A DNA stretch of 64,000 nt from Polaromonas sp. CG_9.7 (GCF_015752205.1 NZ_JADOVG010000011.1:103960-167959); one strand, 5' to 3'; shown: positions 46,058 to 55,575, counted from the first letter of the stretch. Numbers and translations: made by a program. The notes: generated by a model not told the origin, from the letters alone.

Positions 46058-47011
46058 ATGAATCTGGAGTTTTTCACTATCTCCATGCTCAATGGACTGA
46101 GCTACGGGCTGCTGCTGTTCATGCTCAGTTCCGGCCTGACGCTCATTTTCAGCATGATGGGCGTGCTCAATTTCGCCCATGCTTCCTTTTATATGGTGGG
46201 CGCCTATGTCGCCTACAGCCTGTCGCAGGTCGTCGGCTTCTGGTGGGCGCTGCTGGTGGCGCCGCTGGTAGTGTTTGCCCTCGGAGCGGCTTTCGAGCGC
46301 TTTTGCCTGCGCAAGGTCCACAAGTTTGGCCATGTGCCGGAACTGCTGGTGACCTTTGGCTTGTCTTACCTGTTACTCGAACTGGTACAGCTCATCTGGG
46401 GCCGGGCGGCGGTCAACTATGTGCTGCCCGAAGGCTTGAAGGGGTCGCTGTTCACGGTGTTTGGCACCGACTTTCCCAAGTCGCGCGCTTTCATCATGTT
46501 TGTATCGCTCGCCATGCTGGCCAGCATCTGGCTGCTGCTGACGCGCACCCGCATCGGGCTGGTGATCCAGGCGGCGCTGACGCACCCCGAAACCGCGCAA
46601 GCCCTGGGCCACAACGTACCCCGTGTGTTCATGCTGGTGTTTGGCGGCGGCGCGGCGTTGGCCGGGCTGGCTGGCGTGGTCAGTGGCAACACCTTCATCA
46701 CCGAGCCTGCCATGGCCGGCTCGGTCGGCCCCATTATCTTTGTGGTAGTGGTGGTGGGCGGCATGGGCTCGCTCAGCGGTGCTTTTCTGGCGTCCATCCT
46801 GATCGGCCTGATCCAGACTTTTGCCGTGGCCATGGACCAGTCGCTGATGACGCTGCTCGGCCATTTCAATTACGCAGTGACGCCTGAATCGTTTGGCTAT
46901 CCGCTGCTCAAGCTCACCATTTCGCAGGTGGCACCCATCCTGCCATTTTTGTTTCTGGTACTGATTCTGATTTTCCGGCCCAAGGGTCTTCTGGGTACGC
47001 GGGAAGGTTAA
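46058..47011 (+). CDS. livH: Liv/HAAT ABC transporter permease (LivH type)
   Basis: A 317-residue inner-membrane permease with about eight hydrophobic helices. The LivH signature LNFAHASFYMVGAYVAY and the cytoplasmic loop for ATPase docking (GHNVPRVFMLVFGGGAALAG) are clear. It forms the translocation pore with the LivM-type protein encoded 12 bp downstream. The symbol is by family; substrate not proven. Confidence 0.93.
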   Translation: MNLEFFTISMLNGLSYGLLLFMLSSGLTLIFSMMGVLNFAHASFYMVGAYVAYSLSQVVGFWWALLVAPLVVFALGAAFERFCLRKVHKFGHVPELLVTFGLSYLLLELVQLIWGRAAVNYVLPEGLKGSLFTVFGTDFPKSRAFIMFVSLAMLASIWLLLTRTRIGLVIQAALTHPETAQALGHNVPRVFMLVFGGGAALAGLAGVVSGNTFITEPAMAGSVGPIIFVVVVVGGMGSLSGAFLASILIGLIQTFAVAMDQSLMTLLGHFNYAVTPESFGYPLLKLTISQVAPILPFLFLVLILIFRPKGLLGTREG

Positions 47012-47023
47012 GGAAACCAGCAC

Positions 47024-48340
47024 ATGACATCCACCACAATTTCAAACACATCAGGCAAGCATTACCAGTTCAGACCCATGAACATTGGCCGCTGGCTGAT
47101 CTGGTCGCTGTATGCGCTGATGCTGATCGCCGCGCCGCTGCTGTTCAAGAGCAGCCTGTCGCTGACCATGCTGTCGCAGGCCGGCTATCTGGTCATCATC
47201 TGCCTGAGCTACAACATCTTGCTGGGGCAGGGCGGCATGCTCAGCTTCGGCCATGCGGTATATGCCGGGTTGGGATCATTCCTGGCGATCCATGCCATGA
47301 ACCTGGCGGCCAGCGGCCGGTTTTATATCCCGCTCAGCCTGATACCGCTTGTCGGCGGTCTGTCAGGGCTGTTCTTTGCCGTATTGCTGGGCTATGTCAC
47401 CACCAAGAAAGCCGGCACCACCTTCGCCATGATCACGCTGGGCGTGGGCGAACTGGTGTTTTCCATGTCGTTGATGTTTCCTGAGTTTTTTGGCGGGGAA
47501 GGCGGCATCACCACGAACCGTGCCTATGGCCAGCCGTTCATGGGCATCACATTCGGTCCGCAAATTCAGGTGTATTACCTGATTGCCCTGTACTGCTTTG
47601 TCTGCACCGCCGCCATGTTCGCCTTCACCCGGACACCGTTGGGCCGCATCTTGAACGCTGTACGCGACAACCCCGAGCGCGTCGAGTTCATCGGCTACAA
47701 CACACAGCGCGTGCGCTACTACGCCTTCATCATTGCAGGCTTCTTTGCCGGCATCGGTGGCGGGCTGGCTGCCATCAACTCGGAAATCGTCACTGCCGAG
47801 GTGGTCAGCGGCGTGCGTTCGGGCAGCTTGCTGCTGTTTACCTTCCTGGGCGGCGCCACCTTCTTTTTCGGGCCGATCATCGGGGCCGGGCTGCTGGTGC
47901 TGGCCCTGATACTGCTGTCGGAGTTGTCCATGGCCTGGCTGCTGTATGTCGGCCTGATCTTTTTGTTCATGGTGATGTACGCGCCCGGCGGTCTGGCCAG
48001 CCTGATCATGATGAACCTGCGGGTTGCCTCATTTGGCAAACTCAGGCAACTCTGGCCAGCTTACCTGGCGCTGGCTGTCACTGCACTGGCTACGCTGATG
48101 GGCGCTGCTGCCATGGTCGAGATGATTTACCACATGCAACTCAATGCCGCAGTCGGACCAGAACTGAAGTTCATGGGCTTGACACTCAATGCCACCCGGC
48201 CCGGCACCTGGATAGTGTCGGCTCTTGTTTTCCTGGTCGGTCTGGGGCTGTTCGAACTGGTGCGGCGCAAGTTCCGGGTGCAATGGAGCCGTATTCAGGA
48301 CGAGATTGAAACCGAAATCAAGCGCCGGGAGCTGCTATGA
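47024..48340 (+). CDS. livM: Liv/HAAT ABC transporter permease (LivM type)
   Basis: The second permease of 438 residues, with a long N-terminus and about ten hydrophobic helices. Family motifs: LGQGGMLSFGHAVYAGLGSF and AFTRTPLGRILNAVRDNPER with GYNTQRVRYYAFIIAGFFAG, the EAA-like loop. The C-terminal part (after residue 330) adds a further predicted membrane segment pair, longer than E. coli LivM. Its stop overlaps the start of the ATPase gene (ATGA, 4 bp). Confidence 0.93.
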   Translation: MTSTTISNTSGKHYQFRPMNIGRWLIWSLYALMLIAAPLLFKSSLSLTMLSQAGYLVIICLSYNILLGQGGMLSFGHAVYAGLGSFLAIHAMNLAASGRFYIPLSLIPLVGGLSGLFFAVLLGYVTTKKAGTTFAMITLGVGELVFSMSLMFPEFFGGEGGITTNRAYGQPFMGITFGPQIQVYYLIALYCFVCTAAMFAFTRTPLGRILNAVRDNPERVEFIGYNTQRVRYYAFIIAGFFAGIGGGLAAINSEIVTAEVVSGVRSGSLLLFTFLGGATFFFGPIIGAGLLVLALILLSELSMAWLLYVGLIFLFMVMYAPGGLASLIMMNLRVASFGKLRQLWPAYLALAVTALATLMGAAAMVEMIYHMQLNAAVGPELKFMGLTLNATRPGTWIVSALVFLVGLGLFELVRRKFRVQWSRIQDEIETEIKRRELL

Positions 48341-49131
48341 AATTTGACAGTGCTGCACATGCCAGCCCTGCGCTGGAGCTTAAAAACCTTCGAAAAAGCT
48401 TTGGCAAGACCGAGATCATTCGCGGTATCAACCTGACTGTGAATCAGGGGGAGCGGGTGGCCATCATCGGGCCGAACGGCGCTGGCAAATCGACGCTGTT
48501 CAACCTGATCAGCGGGCGCTTCGAGCCCAGCAGCGGCGAGGTGCTGCTGAACGGCCAGCGCATCAACGGCAAGAAGCCGTTCGAGATCAACCGCATGGGG
48601 CTGTCGCGCAGTTTCCAGATCACCAACATCTTTCCCAAGCTCAGCGTGTTCGAGAACTTGCGTTGCGGTGTGCTGTGGAGCCTGGGCTACAAATACACCT
48701 TCCTTAAATTTTTGGCCAATCTGGACGACGCCAATGCCAGGGCTGACGAACTGATGGCCATGATCAAGCTCGACAAGAAGCGCGATGTGCTCGCGACCAA
48801 CCTGACTTATGCCGAGCAGCGCGCGTTGGAAATCGGCATCACGATCGCGGGCGGCGCCGGCGTCATCCTGCTGGACGAACCGACGGCGGGCATGAGCCGC
48901 TCCGAGACCAGCCGATTCATCACCCTTATCAAGGAAGTCACAGTGGGCAAGACGCTGCTGACGGTCGAGCACGACATGGGCGTGGTGTTTGGTCTGGCCG
49001 ACAAAATCGCCGTGGTGGTCTATGGAGAAATCATCGCCTTCGACGTGCCCGAAGCCGTTCGCGCCGACCAGCGGGTGCAGGAAGCCTACCTGGGCTCGTC
49101 GGTGGCAGATGCGCAAGAGCAGGGACACTGA
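48337..49131 (+). CDS. livG: Liv/HAAT ABC transporter ATPase (LivG type)
   Basis: A 264-residue ATPase with Walker A GPNGAGKST, a signature-like NLTYAEQRALEIGI in place of the LSGGQ loop, Walker B VILLDEPTAGMSRSE and the H-loop VEHDMGVVFGLADKIAVV. The substitution of LSGGQ by a Tyr-Ala-Glu-Gln form is seen in LivG-type subunits. It pairs with the LivF-type ATPase encoded immediately after it (1-bp gap), whose Walker A is altered. Confidence 0.94.
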   Translation: MKFDSAAHASPALELKNLRKSFGKTEIIRGINLTVNQGERVAIIGPNGAGKSTLFNLISGRFEPSSGEVLLNGQRINGKKPFEINRMGLSRSFQITNIFPKLSVFENLRCGVLWSLGYKYTFLKFLANLDDANARADELMAMIKLDKKRDVLATNLTYAEQRALEIGITIAGGAGVILLDEPTAGMSRSETSRFITLIKEVTVGKTLLTVEHDMGVVFGLADKIAVVVYGEIIAFDVPEAVRADQRVQEAYLGSSVADAQEQGH

Positions 49132-49132
49132 C

Positions 49133-49864
49133 ATGCAACATGACCACAAAAGCGGCACCGCTGATTCCATGCTCAAACTCACCGACCTGCATGCTTACTA
49201 TGGCAAGAGCCATGTGCTGCATGGCGTTTCTTTCGACGTCCGGCCGGGTGAAATCGTCGCCTTGCTGGGCCGTAACGGCTCGGGTCGATCTACCACTGCC
49301 AAAGCCATCATGGGCCTGGTTGATTGCAAGGGTTCCGTCCTCTGGAAAAATACGGAAATCGTTGGCAAAAAGGCCTACCAGATTGCCCATCTTGGCTTGG
49401 GCTACGTGCCCGAGAACCGGGATATTTTCCCCAAGCTCACCGTTCAGCAGAACCTGTTGCTCGGCCAGAAGGGTGGCAGCAAGGGCTCGCGCTGGTCGTT
49501 CGATGACATGTATGCTTTGTTCCCCCGGTTGCGCGAGCGCCAGCACACCGAAGCCGGCGTGCTGTCAGGCGGCGAGCAACAGATGCTCACGCTGTGCCGC
49601 ACGCTGATGGGCGATCCGGACCTGATCATCATTGACGAGCCAACCGAAGGGCTGGCGCCGAAGATCGTCGAGCTGGTTGGCCAGTACCTTCAAACCCTCA
49701 AGGCCAAGGGCATTTCGGTGCTCCTGATCGAGCAGAAACTGACGATTGCGATGACTATTTCGGATCGTGCACTGGTCATGGGTCATGGCAGCATCGTGTT
49801 CGACGGCACGCCCGACAGCCTGCGCGCCGATGACTACATCCGAAAAGAGTGGCTGGAGGTTTAA
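49133..49864 (+). CDS. livF: Liv/HAAT ABC transporter ATPase (LivF type) with altered Walker A
   Basis: A 243-residue ATPase: signature LSGGEQQMLTLCRTLMG, Walker B LIIIDEPTEGLAP and the C-terminal LivF tail ALVMGHGSIVFDGTPDS are intact. The Walker A reads GRNGSGRST, so the invariant lysine that contacts the ATP phosphates is Arg52 (codon CGA at 49285-49287). In a LivG/LivF heterodimer this could leave one weak ATP site. I start at ATG 49133; an alternative ATG at 49169 would remove 12 residues. Confidence 0.93.
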   Translation: MQHDHKSGTADSMLKLTDLHAYYGKSHVLHGVSFDVRPGEIVALLGRNGSGRSTTAKAIMGLVDCKGSVLWKNTEIVGKKAYQIAHLGLGYVPENRDIFPKLTVQQNLLLGQKGGSKGSRWSFDDMYALFPRLRERQHTEAGVLSGGEQQMLTLCRTLMGDPDLIIIDEPTEGLAPKIVELVGQYLQTLKAKGISVLLIEQKLTIAMTISDRALVMGHGSIVFDGTPDSLRADDYIRKEWLEV

Positions 49865-49926
49865 CAAGTCGGCCGGTTTGTCACGGCAGGGACAAAAACC
49901 GGGTAAACCCGCACCCTCCATGCTGT

Positions 49927-49971
49927 TTGACTCCCGCAAGCCTCCCTACAATGATAAAAGAACGACCGTAC
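49927..49971 (+). promoter_or_regulatory. Possible promoter and operator for the beta-oxidation genes
   Basis: TTGACT (49927-49932), a 17-bp spacer and AATGAT (49950-49955) form a reasonable sigma-70 pair. Directly downstream, GAACG-AC-CGTAC (49960-49971) is a palindrome with one mismatched pair, the sort of site bound by TetR-type fatty-acid regulators. It lies between livF and the hydratase/dehydrogenase gene. Inference only. Confidence 0.35.
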
Positions 49972-50061
49972 TATTTCTGTCCAGATGGCCGGACACCAGA
50001 ACCGGACCAGCGCCCCTAGAAACGTCAATACTGAAACTTCAATCAAGGAAAGAACCAACCC

Positions 50062-52161
50062 ATGACAACCCTCTACGAAGTTCACGGCTCGGTGGCGCTG
50101 ATCACCCTGAGCAATCCGCCGGTCAACGGACTTGGCCATGCCACCCGGCTGAGCATCACCGACAACCTGCAAAAAGCCAACGACGACGACGCGGTCAAGT
50201 CCATCGTCATCACCGGCGCTGGCAAGGCGTTTTCGGGGGGTGCCGACATCAAGGAGTTCGGTTCGCCCAAGGCCCTGCAGGAACCCAATCTGCTGAGCGT
50301 CATCGTGGCAATTGAAAAATCCCCCAAGCCCGTGGTGGCCGCGATTCATTCAGTTTGCATGGGCGGCGGTCTGGAACTGGCGCTGGGTTGCCATTACCGC
50401 ATCGCCGCACCGGGCTGCAGCGTGGCGCTGCCGGAAGTCAAGCTTGGGCTGCTGCCGGGCGCGGGTGGAACCCAGCGTTTGCCGCGCGCCCTGGGTGTAG
50501 AGCCGGCGCTGAACATGATCGTCAGCGGCGAGCCGGTCAAGAGCGAAATGCTGGCGCAAATCCCGGGCCAGAAACTGTTCGACAAACTGTCCTCGTCACC
50601 CGATACCCTGGCCGAAGAGGCATTTGCCTTTGCCCAGGCAATCGCCGAAACGCGTCCCCTGCCGCTGGTGCGTGACTTGCCGTGCAAGCATCGCAACGGC
50701 GATGCCTATTTCCAGTTTGCGCGCAACATGGTCAAGGGCATGGCGAAAAACTTTCCCGCGCCGCTCAAGTGCGTTGATGCGGTGGAAGCGGCAACCAGGC
50801 AAAAGTTCGAAGACGGCATGCGCATCGAGCGTGAGCTGTTCACCAACCTGATGTTCACGCCCGAAAGCCGCGCGCTGCGCCATGTCTTCATGGCTGAACG
50901 TGCAGCATCAAAAATACCTGATGTGCCAGCAGACACTGCACAACGTGCTATCAACTCAATAGCGGTCATCGGCGCCGGCACCATGGGTGGCGGCATTGCG
51001 ATGAACTTCCTGAACGCCGGTATCCCCGTCAAAATGCTGGAGATGAAGCAGGACGCGCTGGACCGGGGCATTGCCACCATGCGCAAAAACTACGAGTCGC
51101 AGGTCAAGAAGGGCAAGCTCAAGCAGGACAAGTACGAAGAGCGCATGGGCCTGCTCAGCACCACGCTGAGCTACGACGACCTGAAAGACGCCGACATGGT
51201 GATCGAAGCCGTGTTTGAGGAAATGGGCGTGAAGGAAAAGGTGTTCACCGAACTCGACCGCGTCATGAAGCCGGGCGCAATTCTGGCTTCCAACACTTCC
51301 ACGCTTGATTTGAACCAGATCGCGTCGTTTACCAAGCGTCCCGAAGATGTGGTCGGCCTGCATTTCTTCAGCCCGGCCAACATCATGAAATTGCTTGAAG
51401 TGGTGCGTGGCGACAAGACCGCCAAGTACGTCATGGCCACGGTCATGGCGGTGGCCAAGAAAATCCGCAAGACGGCCGTGGTGTCGGGCGTGTGCGATGG
51501 TTTCATCGGCAACCGCATGATCGAGCAGTACGGCCGCCAGGGCGGGTTCTTGCTCGACGAGGGCTGCACGCCCGCGCAGGTCGACAAGGCGATTGAAAAA
51601 TTCGGTTTTGCCATGGGGCCGTTCCGCATGGGCGATTTGGCGGGCAACGACATTGGCTGGGCCATTCGCAAGCGCCGCTACCAGGAAAAGCCGGACATGA
51701 AGTACAGCAAGACCGCAGACCTGCTGTGCGAGAAAGGCCGCTTTGGGCAAAAAACCGGCGCCGGCTGGTACGACTACGTGGCCGGCAAGCGCGACGCCAT
51801 TCCAAACCAGGAAGTGGTCAGCATGATTGAGGCGCACCGCAACTCGCTGGGCATCACACCGCGCAAGATTTCTGACGATGAAATCGTCCAGCGCCTGGTG
51901 TATTCGCTGGTCAACGAGGCCGCGCATATTCTGGAAGAAGGCATCGCCTCCAAGGCCAGCGACATCGACATGGTCTACCTGATGGGTTATGGCTTTCCGC
52001 TTTACCGTGGTGGCCCCATGCTTTATGCCGACCAGGTGGGTCTTTTCAACGTGGTGCAGGCCATGAACCGCTTTGCTAAAAATCCGCTTGACGATGCCAG
52101 TTTCTGGCAGCCCGCGCCGCTGCTGGCCCGGCTGGCGGCTGAAGGCAAGACTTTCAACTGA
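50062..52161 (+). CDS. Bifunctional enoyl-CoA hydratase / 3-hydroxyacyl-CoA dehydrogenase
   Basis: A 699-residue multifunctional beta-oxidation enzyme (FadB/FadJ or peroxisomal type). The hydratase domain (residues 1-200) has the oxyanion-hole motifs GAGKAFSGGADIKEF and CMGGGLELALGCHYRIA with catalytic Glu region PEVKLGLLPGAGG. The NAD-binding domain begins IAVIGAGTMGGGIAM near residue 302, with the catalytic His in LHFFSPANIMKLLEVV. The linker between them, residues about 282-301, is encoded by a copy of the short interspersed repeat. It precedes a thiolase and an acyl-CoA dehydrogenase, completing a beta-oxidation set. Length and order resemble the actinobacterial/peroxisomal form more than E. 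coli FadB. Confidence 0.94.
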   Translation: MTTLYEVHGSVALITLSNPPVNGLGHATRLSITDNLQKANDDDAVKSIVITGAGKAFSGGADIKEFGSPKALQEPNLLSVIVAIEKSPKPVVAAIHSVCMGGGLELALGCHYRIAAPGCSVALPEVKLGLLPGAGGTQRLPRALGVEPALNMIVSGEPVKSEMLAQIPGQKLFDKLSSSPDTLAEEAFAFAQAIAETRPLPLVRDLPCKHRNGDAYFQFARNMVKGMAKNFPAPLKCVDAVEAATRQKFEDGMRIERELFTNLMFTPESRALRHVFMAERAASKIPDVPADTAQRAINSIAVIGAGTMGGGIAMNFLNAGIPVKMLEMKQDALDRGIATMRKNYESQVKKGKLKQDKYEERMGLLSTTLSYDDLKDADMVIEAVFEEMGVKEKVFTELDRVMKPGAILASNTSTLDLNQIASFTKRPEDVVGLHFFSPANIMKLLEVVRGDKTAKYVMATVMAVAKKIRKTAVVSGVCDGFIGNRMIEQYGRQGGFLLDEGCTPAQVDKAIEKFGFAMGPFRMGDLAGNDIGWAIRKRRYQEKPDMKYSKTADLLCEKGRFGQKTGAGWYDYVAGKRDAIPNQEVVSMIEAHRNSLGITPRKISDDEIVQRLVYSLVNEAAHILEEGIASKASDIDMVYLMGYGFPLYRGGPMLYADQVGLFNVVQAMNRFAKNPLDDASFWQPAPLLARLAAEGKTFN
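50947..50963. repeat. Short interspersed repeat, 17-bp core (hydratase/dehydrogenase linker)
   Basis: Core GCTAT-CAACTCA-ATAGC with the low-coordinate flank GCATCAAAAATACC and GTGCCAGCAGACACTGC. It lies exactly between the hydratase domain and the NAD-binding motif. Confidence 0.8.
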
Positions 52162-52202
52162 TTTGCTGTCCATAACGCCAAGCCCCTAATTCGGAGATTT
52201 TC

Positions 52203-53378
52203 ATGACCTCAGCTGTAATTGTTTCCACCGCCCGAACCCCTCTCGCCAAGAGCTGGAAGGGCGCTTTCAACATGACGCACGGCGCCACGCTGGGCGGCCA
52301 TGCCGTCCAGCATGCCATTGCACGCGCCGGCATTGAGGCGGGTGAAGTCGACGACATCATCATCGGCTGCGCCACGCCCGAAGGCGCGACCGGTGCCAAC
52401 ATCGCCCGGCAGATAGCCCTGCGCGCCGGTTGCCCGGTCAGCGTGTCGGGCATGACCGTCAACCGCTTTTGCTCGTCCGGCCTGCAGGCCATTGCGCTGG
52501 CGTCGCAGCGCATCATCGCTGGCGAGGCCGATATTTACGTGGCCGGCGGCGTGGAAAGCATCTCCTGCGTCCAGCAGGAAATGAACACCCACATGCTGCG
52601 TGAAGACTGGCTGGCCAAGAACAAGCCCGAGATTTACTGGAACATGCTGCAGACCGCCGAGCAGGTCGCCAAGCGCTACCAGATCAGCCGCGAACGCATG
52701 GACGAATACGGCGCCGGCAGCCAGCAAAAAGCCACTGCCGCACTGGCAGCCGGCCTGTTCGAGGCTGAAATTGCCCCGATCACTGTGACCGCCGGGATCG
52801 CCGACAAGGTGATGGGCCTGATCACCAAACAGGTCACCGTGAGCCAGGACGAGGGCATCCGCGCCGGCACCACCCAGGAAGGCATCAGCGGCCTGCGCTC
52901 GGCCATTCCCGGCGGTTTGATCTCGGCCGGCAATGCCAGCCAGTTCTCGGACGGGGGCGGTGCCGTGGTCGTCATGGATGAAACAGTTGCCGAGCGAAAA
53001 GGACTCAAGCCCTTGGGCCGCTTCCTCGGCTTTGCCGTCGCCGGCTGCGAGCCCGACGAAATGGGCATCGGACCGGTGTTCGCCATTCCCAAGGTACTGG
53101 CCAAGCTCGGCTTGAGTGTGGGCGACATCGATTTGTGGGAACTGAATGAAGCCTTTGCCGTGCAGGTGCTGTATTGCGCTGACAAGCTGGGCATTCCGAT
53201 GGACCGGCTCAACGTCAACGGTGGCGCGATTGCCGTCGGCCACCCTTACGGCGTCACTGGCCAGCGCCTGACCGGCCATGCGCTGATCGAAGGCAAGCGG
53301 CGCGGCGCCAAGCGCGTTTGCGTGACCATGTGTATCGGCGGCGGCATGGGCGCTGCGGGTATTTTTGAAGTGCTGTAA
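52203..53378 (+). CDS. Acetyl-CoA C-acyltransferase (thiolase)
   Basis: A 391-residue degradative thiolase cleaving 3-ketoacyl-CoA to acetyl-CoA and a shortened acyl-CoA. The nucleophile Cys is in [14 protein letters not shown] near residue 90; the catalytic His is in [17 protein letters not shown], and the second Cys in [13 protein letters not shown]. It starts 41 bp after the hydratase/dehydrogenase gene, so they are likely co-transcribed and act as a FadBA-like pair. Biosynthetic acetyl-CoA acetyltransferase is the alternative, less likely in this context. Confidence 0.94.
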   Translation: MTSAVIVSTARTPLAKSWKGAFNMTHGATLGGHAVQHAIARAGIEAGEVDDIIIGCATPEGATGANIARQIALRAGCPVSVSGMTVNRFCSSGLQAIALASQRIIAGEADIYVAGGVESISCVQQEMNTHMLREDWLAKNKPEIYWNMLQTAEQVAKRYQISRERMDEYGAGSQQKATAALAAGLFEAEIAPITVTAGIADKVMGLITKQVTVSQDEGIRAGTTQEGISGLRSAIPGGLISAGNASQFSDGGGAVVVMDETVAERKGLKPLGRFLGFAVAGCEPDEMGIGPVFAIPKVLAKLGLSVGDIDLWELNEAFAVQVLYCADKLGIPMDRLNVNGGAIAVGHPYGVTGQRLTGHALIEGKRRGAKRVCVTMCIGGGMGAAGIFEVL

Positions 53379-53518
53379 CACCGGTTTGGCAGCAAACCTG
53401 TCCGGTATGCCGAAGAAATCGCAAGCACTGGCTCCAGCAAGGTTGCACGTCTTCAGACGAATCCACTACTTTCTTGCAGCCTGGTTTGCGATTTAGCCTT
53501 TGTATTGAGGATCACCCC

Positions 53519-55351
53519 ATGAGTTTGCGTTCTACTCTCGATTTTCTGCTTTACCCCTGGCTGGCCGCTGAGTCGCTCAACCAGCGCGAGCGCTTTGCCG
53601 ACCACAGCCGCGAAACCTTTGACGCGGTGTTCGACACCTGCGAGCGCATCGCGCGTGAGAAATACGCGCCGTTCAACCGCCTGGTCGATACGCAGGAGCC
53701 GCATTTCGACGGTGAAAAAGTCATCCTGCCGCAAGCCACGCACGACGCGCAAAAGGCTTATGCCGCATCCGGCATGCTCAGCGCCGCGCAGGACTATGAG
53801 GTGGGCGGCATGCAGCTGCCTTACACGGTCGAAGCCGCCGCCAATGCTTTTTTTGCCATGGCGTCGGTCAGCATGGGTTCGAGCCTGCTGACGACGGGCA
53901 ATGCCAATTTGCTGATGGTGCATGGCTCGCCGATGCAAAAGGACGTGTTCGCCAAAAATGAATTTTCGGGCCGCTTTTCGGGAACCATGTGCTTGTCAGA
54001 GCCCCAGGCCGGCTCGTCGCTGAGCGACATCACCACTCGGGCAGTACCCGACGGCGATGACTTTGATGCCGATCCACTCGGCCCGCGCTATCGCCTCAAG
54101 GGCAACAAGATGTGGATTTCGGCCGGTGAGCATGAGCTGACCGACAACATCATCCACCTGGTACTGGCCAAGATTCCCGGCCCTGACGGCCGCCTGATTC
54201 CAGGCACCAGAGGCATCTCTTTGTTCATCGTTCCCAAAAAAATGGTTGGCACCGATGGAGAATTGACCGGCGTGCGCAACGACGTGGCGCTGGCCGGGCT
54301 GAACCACAAGCTTGGCTGGCGCGGCACGACCAACACACTGCTTAACTTTGGCGAAGGCAAGTACCCGGTCAATGGCCAGGCGGGTGCGGTGGGCTACCTC
54401 GTCGGCAAGCCGCATGAAGGACTGCGCTGCATGTTCCACATGATGAACGAGGCGCGTATCGCCATCGGCATGGCGGCCACCATGCTGGGCATGGCGGGCT
54501 ATCACGCGTCGCTCGACTACGCCAGGAACCGGCCACAGGGCAGACCCATGACGGGCGCCGGCAAGGACGCCTCGGCACCGCAGAGCCGCATCATCGAGCA
54601 TGCCGATGTCAAGCGCATGCTGCTGGCGCAAAAATCGTATTGCGAAGGCGCGTTGGCGCTGGAGTTGTACTGCGCCCGGCTGGTCGATGAGCAGCACACC
54701 GGCACGCTCCAGGCGGCTGACGAGGCACGGTTACTGCTCGAAGTGCTGACACCGATTGCCAAGAGCTGGCCCAGCGAATGGTGCCTCGAAGCCAATTCGC
54801 TGGCCATCCAGGTGCTCGGTGGCTACGGCTACACGCGTGATTTTCCGGTCGAGCAGTATTGGCGCGACAACCGGCTCAACATGATCCACGAAGGTACCCA
54901 CGGCATTCAGGCGATGGATTTGCTGGGCCGAAAGGTGCTGATGGAGGGTGGCAAAGGGTTTGATTTGCTGGCCGCGCGCATCACAGCCACCGCAGCGCGT
55001 GCCAGCCACTTGCCCGAACTCGTTGCCCATGCCGACGCGCTGGCCGATGCGCTGCAGCAAGTCCGCGAAGCCACACGCGCGGCCTGGGCTACCGGCGAGC
55101 CTGGCGAAGCGCTGGCCAATGCCGTGCCCTACATGCAGGCCTTTGGCCATACCGTGCTGGCTTGGGTGTGGCTGGACGTAGCGCTGGCCGTGCAAGCGGC
55201 AGATGCTACACAATCAATAGCTGAAAATGCAGGCAGAATGGGCGCGATGCATTACTTTTACCATTATGAGCTGCCAAAAACAGCTGCCTGGCTCCAAGTG
55301 GTTTCCAACCGCGACCGCACCTGCGCCGACTTTCCAGAAGCGTCTTTCTGA
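53519..55351 (+). CDS. Acyl-CoA dehydrogenase (long form, DmdC/FadE5-like)
   Basis: A 610-residue FAD enzyme that introduces the first double bond in beta-oxidation. FAD/substrate motifs: GTMCLSEPQAGSSLSDI, then NKMWISAGEHEL; the C-terminal helical part has LEANSLAIQVLGGYGYTRDF and QYWRDNRLNMIHEGTHGIQ with the catalytic-Glu position. The extended length with a C-terminal extra domain matches the 3-methylmercaptopropionyl-CoA dehydrogenase-like group, also found as a general acyl-CoA dehydrogenase. I start at ATG 53519 (MSLRSTLDFLL). Residues about 563-568 near the C-terminus are encoded by a short-repeat core. The stop overlaps the next gene's start. Confidence 0.93.
   Translation: MSLRSTLDFLLYPWLAAESLNQRERFADHSRETFDAVFDTCERIAREKYAPFNRLVDTQEPHFDGEKVILPQATHDAQKAYAASGMLSAAQDYEVGGMQLPYTVEAAANAFFAMASVSMGSSLLTTGNANLLMVHGSPMQKDVFAKNEFSGRFSGTMCLSEPQAGSSLSDITTRAVPDGDDFDADPLGPRYRLKGNKMWISAGEHELTDNIIHLVLAKIPGPDGRLIPGTRGISLFIVPKKMVGTDGELTGVRNDVALAGLNHKLGWRGTTNTLLNFGEGKYPVNGQAGAVGYLVGKPHEGLRCMFHMMNEARIAIGMAATMLGMAGYHASLDYARNRPQGRPMTGAGKDASAPQSRIIEHADVKRMLLAQKSYCEGALALELYCARLVDEQHTGTLQAADEARLLLEVLTPIAKSWPSEWCLEANSLAIQVLGGYGYTRDFPVEQYWRDNRLNMIHEGTHGIQAMDLLGRKVLMEGGKGFDLLAARITATAARASHLPELVAHADALADALQQVREATRAAWATGEPGEALANAVPYMQAFGHTVLAWVWLDVALAVQAADATQSIAENAGRMGAMHYFYHYELPKTAAWLQVVSNRDRTCADFPEASF
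55205..55221. repeat. Short interspersed repeat, 17-bp core (inside acyl-CoA dehydrogenase)
   Basis: Core GCTAC-ACAATCA-ATAGC in the C-terminal region of the gene, in frame. The flanks are short, so only the core end of the element may be left. Confidence 0.65.
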
Positions 55352-55575
55352 TGAGTTATTTCAAGAAATCGGCTGGAACCGAGGTCAACAAATCTCTGGC
55401 ACGCCTCGGTGCCCTGACCTGGACATTGATCTATGCAGGCCTGTTGGCTCTGGTGTGGGGCGTCTGGGTCGAACCCAATGACGAGGACACCGGCTGGCTG
55501 ATGATGTCCGGCGGCGCGCTGGCGGCTGCCATCGGATTTTTTCTGATCTACATTCGTTCAAGAATAAAAAACTGA
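55351..55575 (+). CDS. Small two-helix membrane protein
   Basis: A 74-residue protein with two hydrophobic segments (TWTLIYAGLLALVWGVWV and LMMSGGALAAAIGFFLIYIR) separated by an acidic loop (EPNDEDTG) and a basic C-terminus. I do not recognise a family. The ATG shares a base with the stop of the acyl-CoA dehydrogenase gene (TGATG), so it is translationally coupled to the beta-oxidation operon, which makes it a real gene despite its size. A role at the membrane linked to acyl-CoA metabolism is possible but not shown. Confidence 0.7.
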   Translation: MSYFKKSAGTEVNKSLARLGALTWTLIYAGLLALVWGVWVEPNDEDTGWLMMSGGALAAAIGFFLIYIRSRIKN

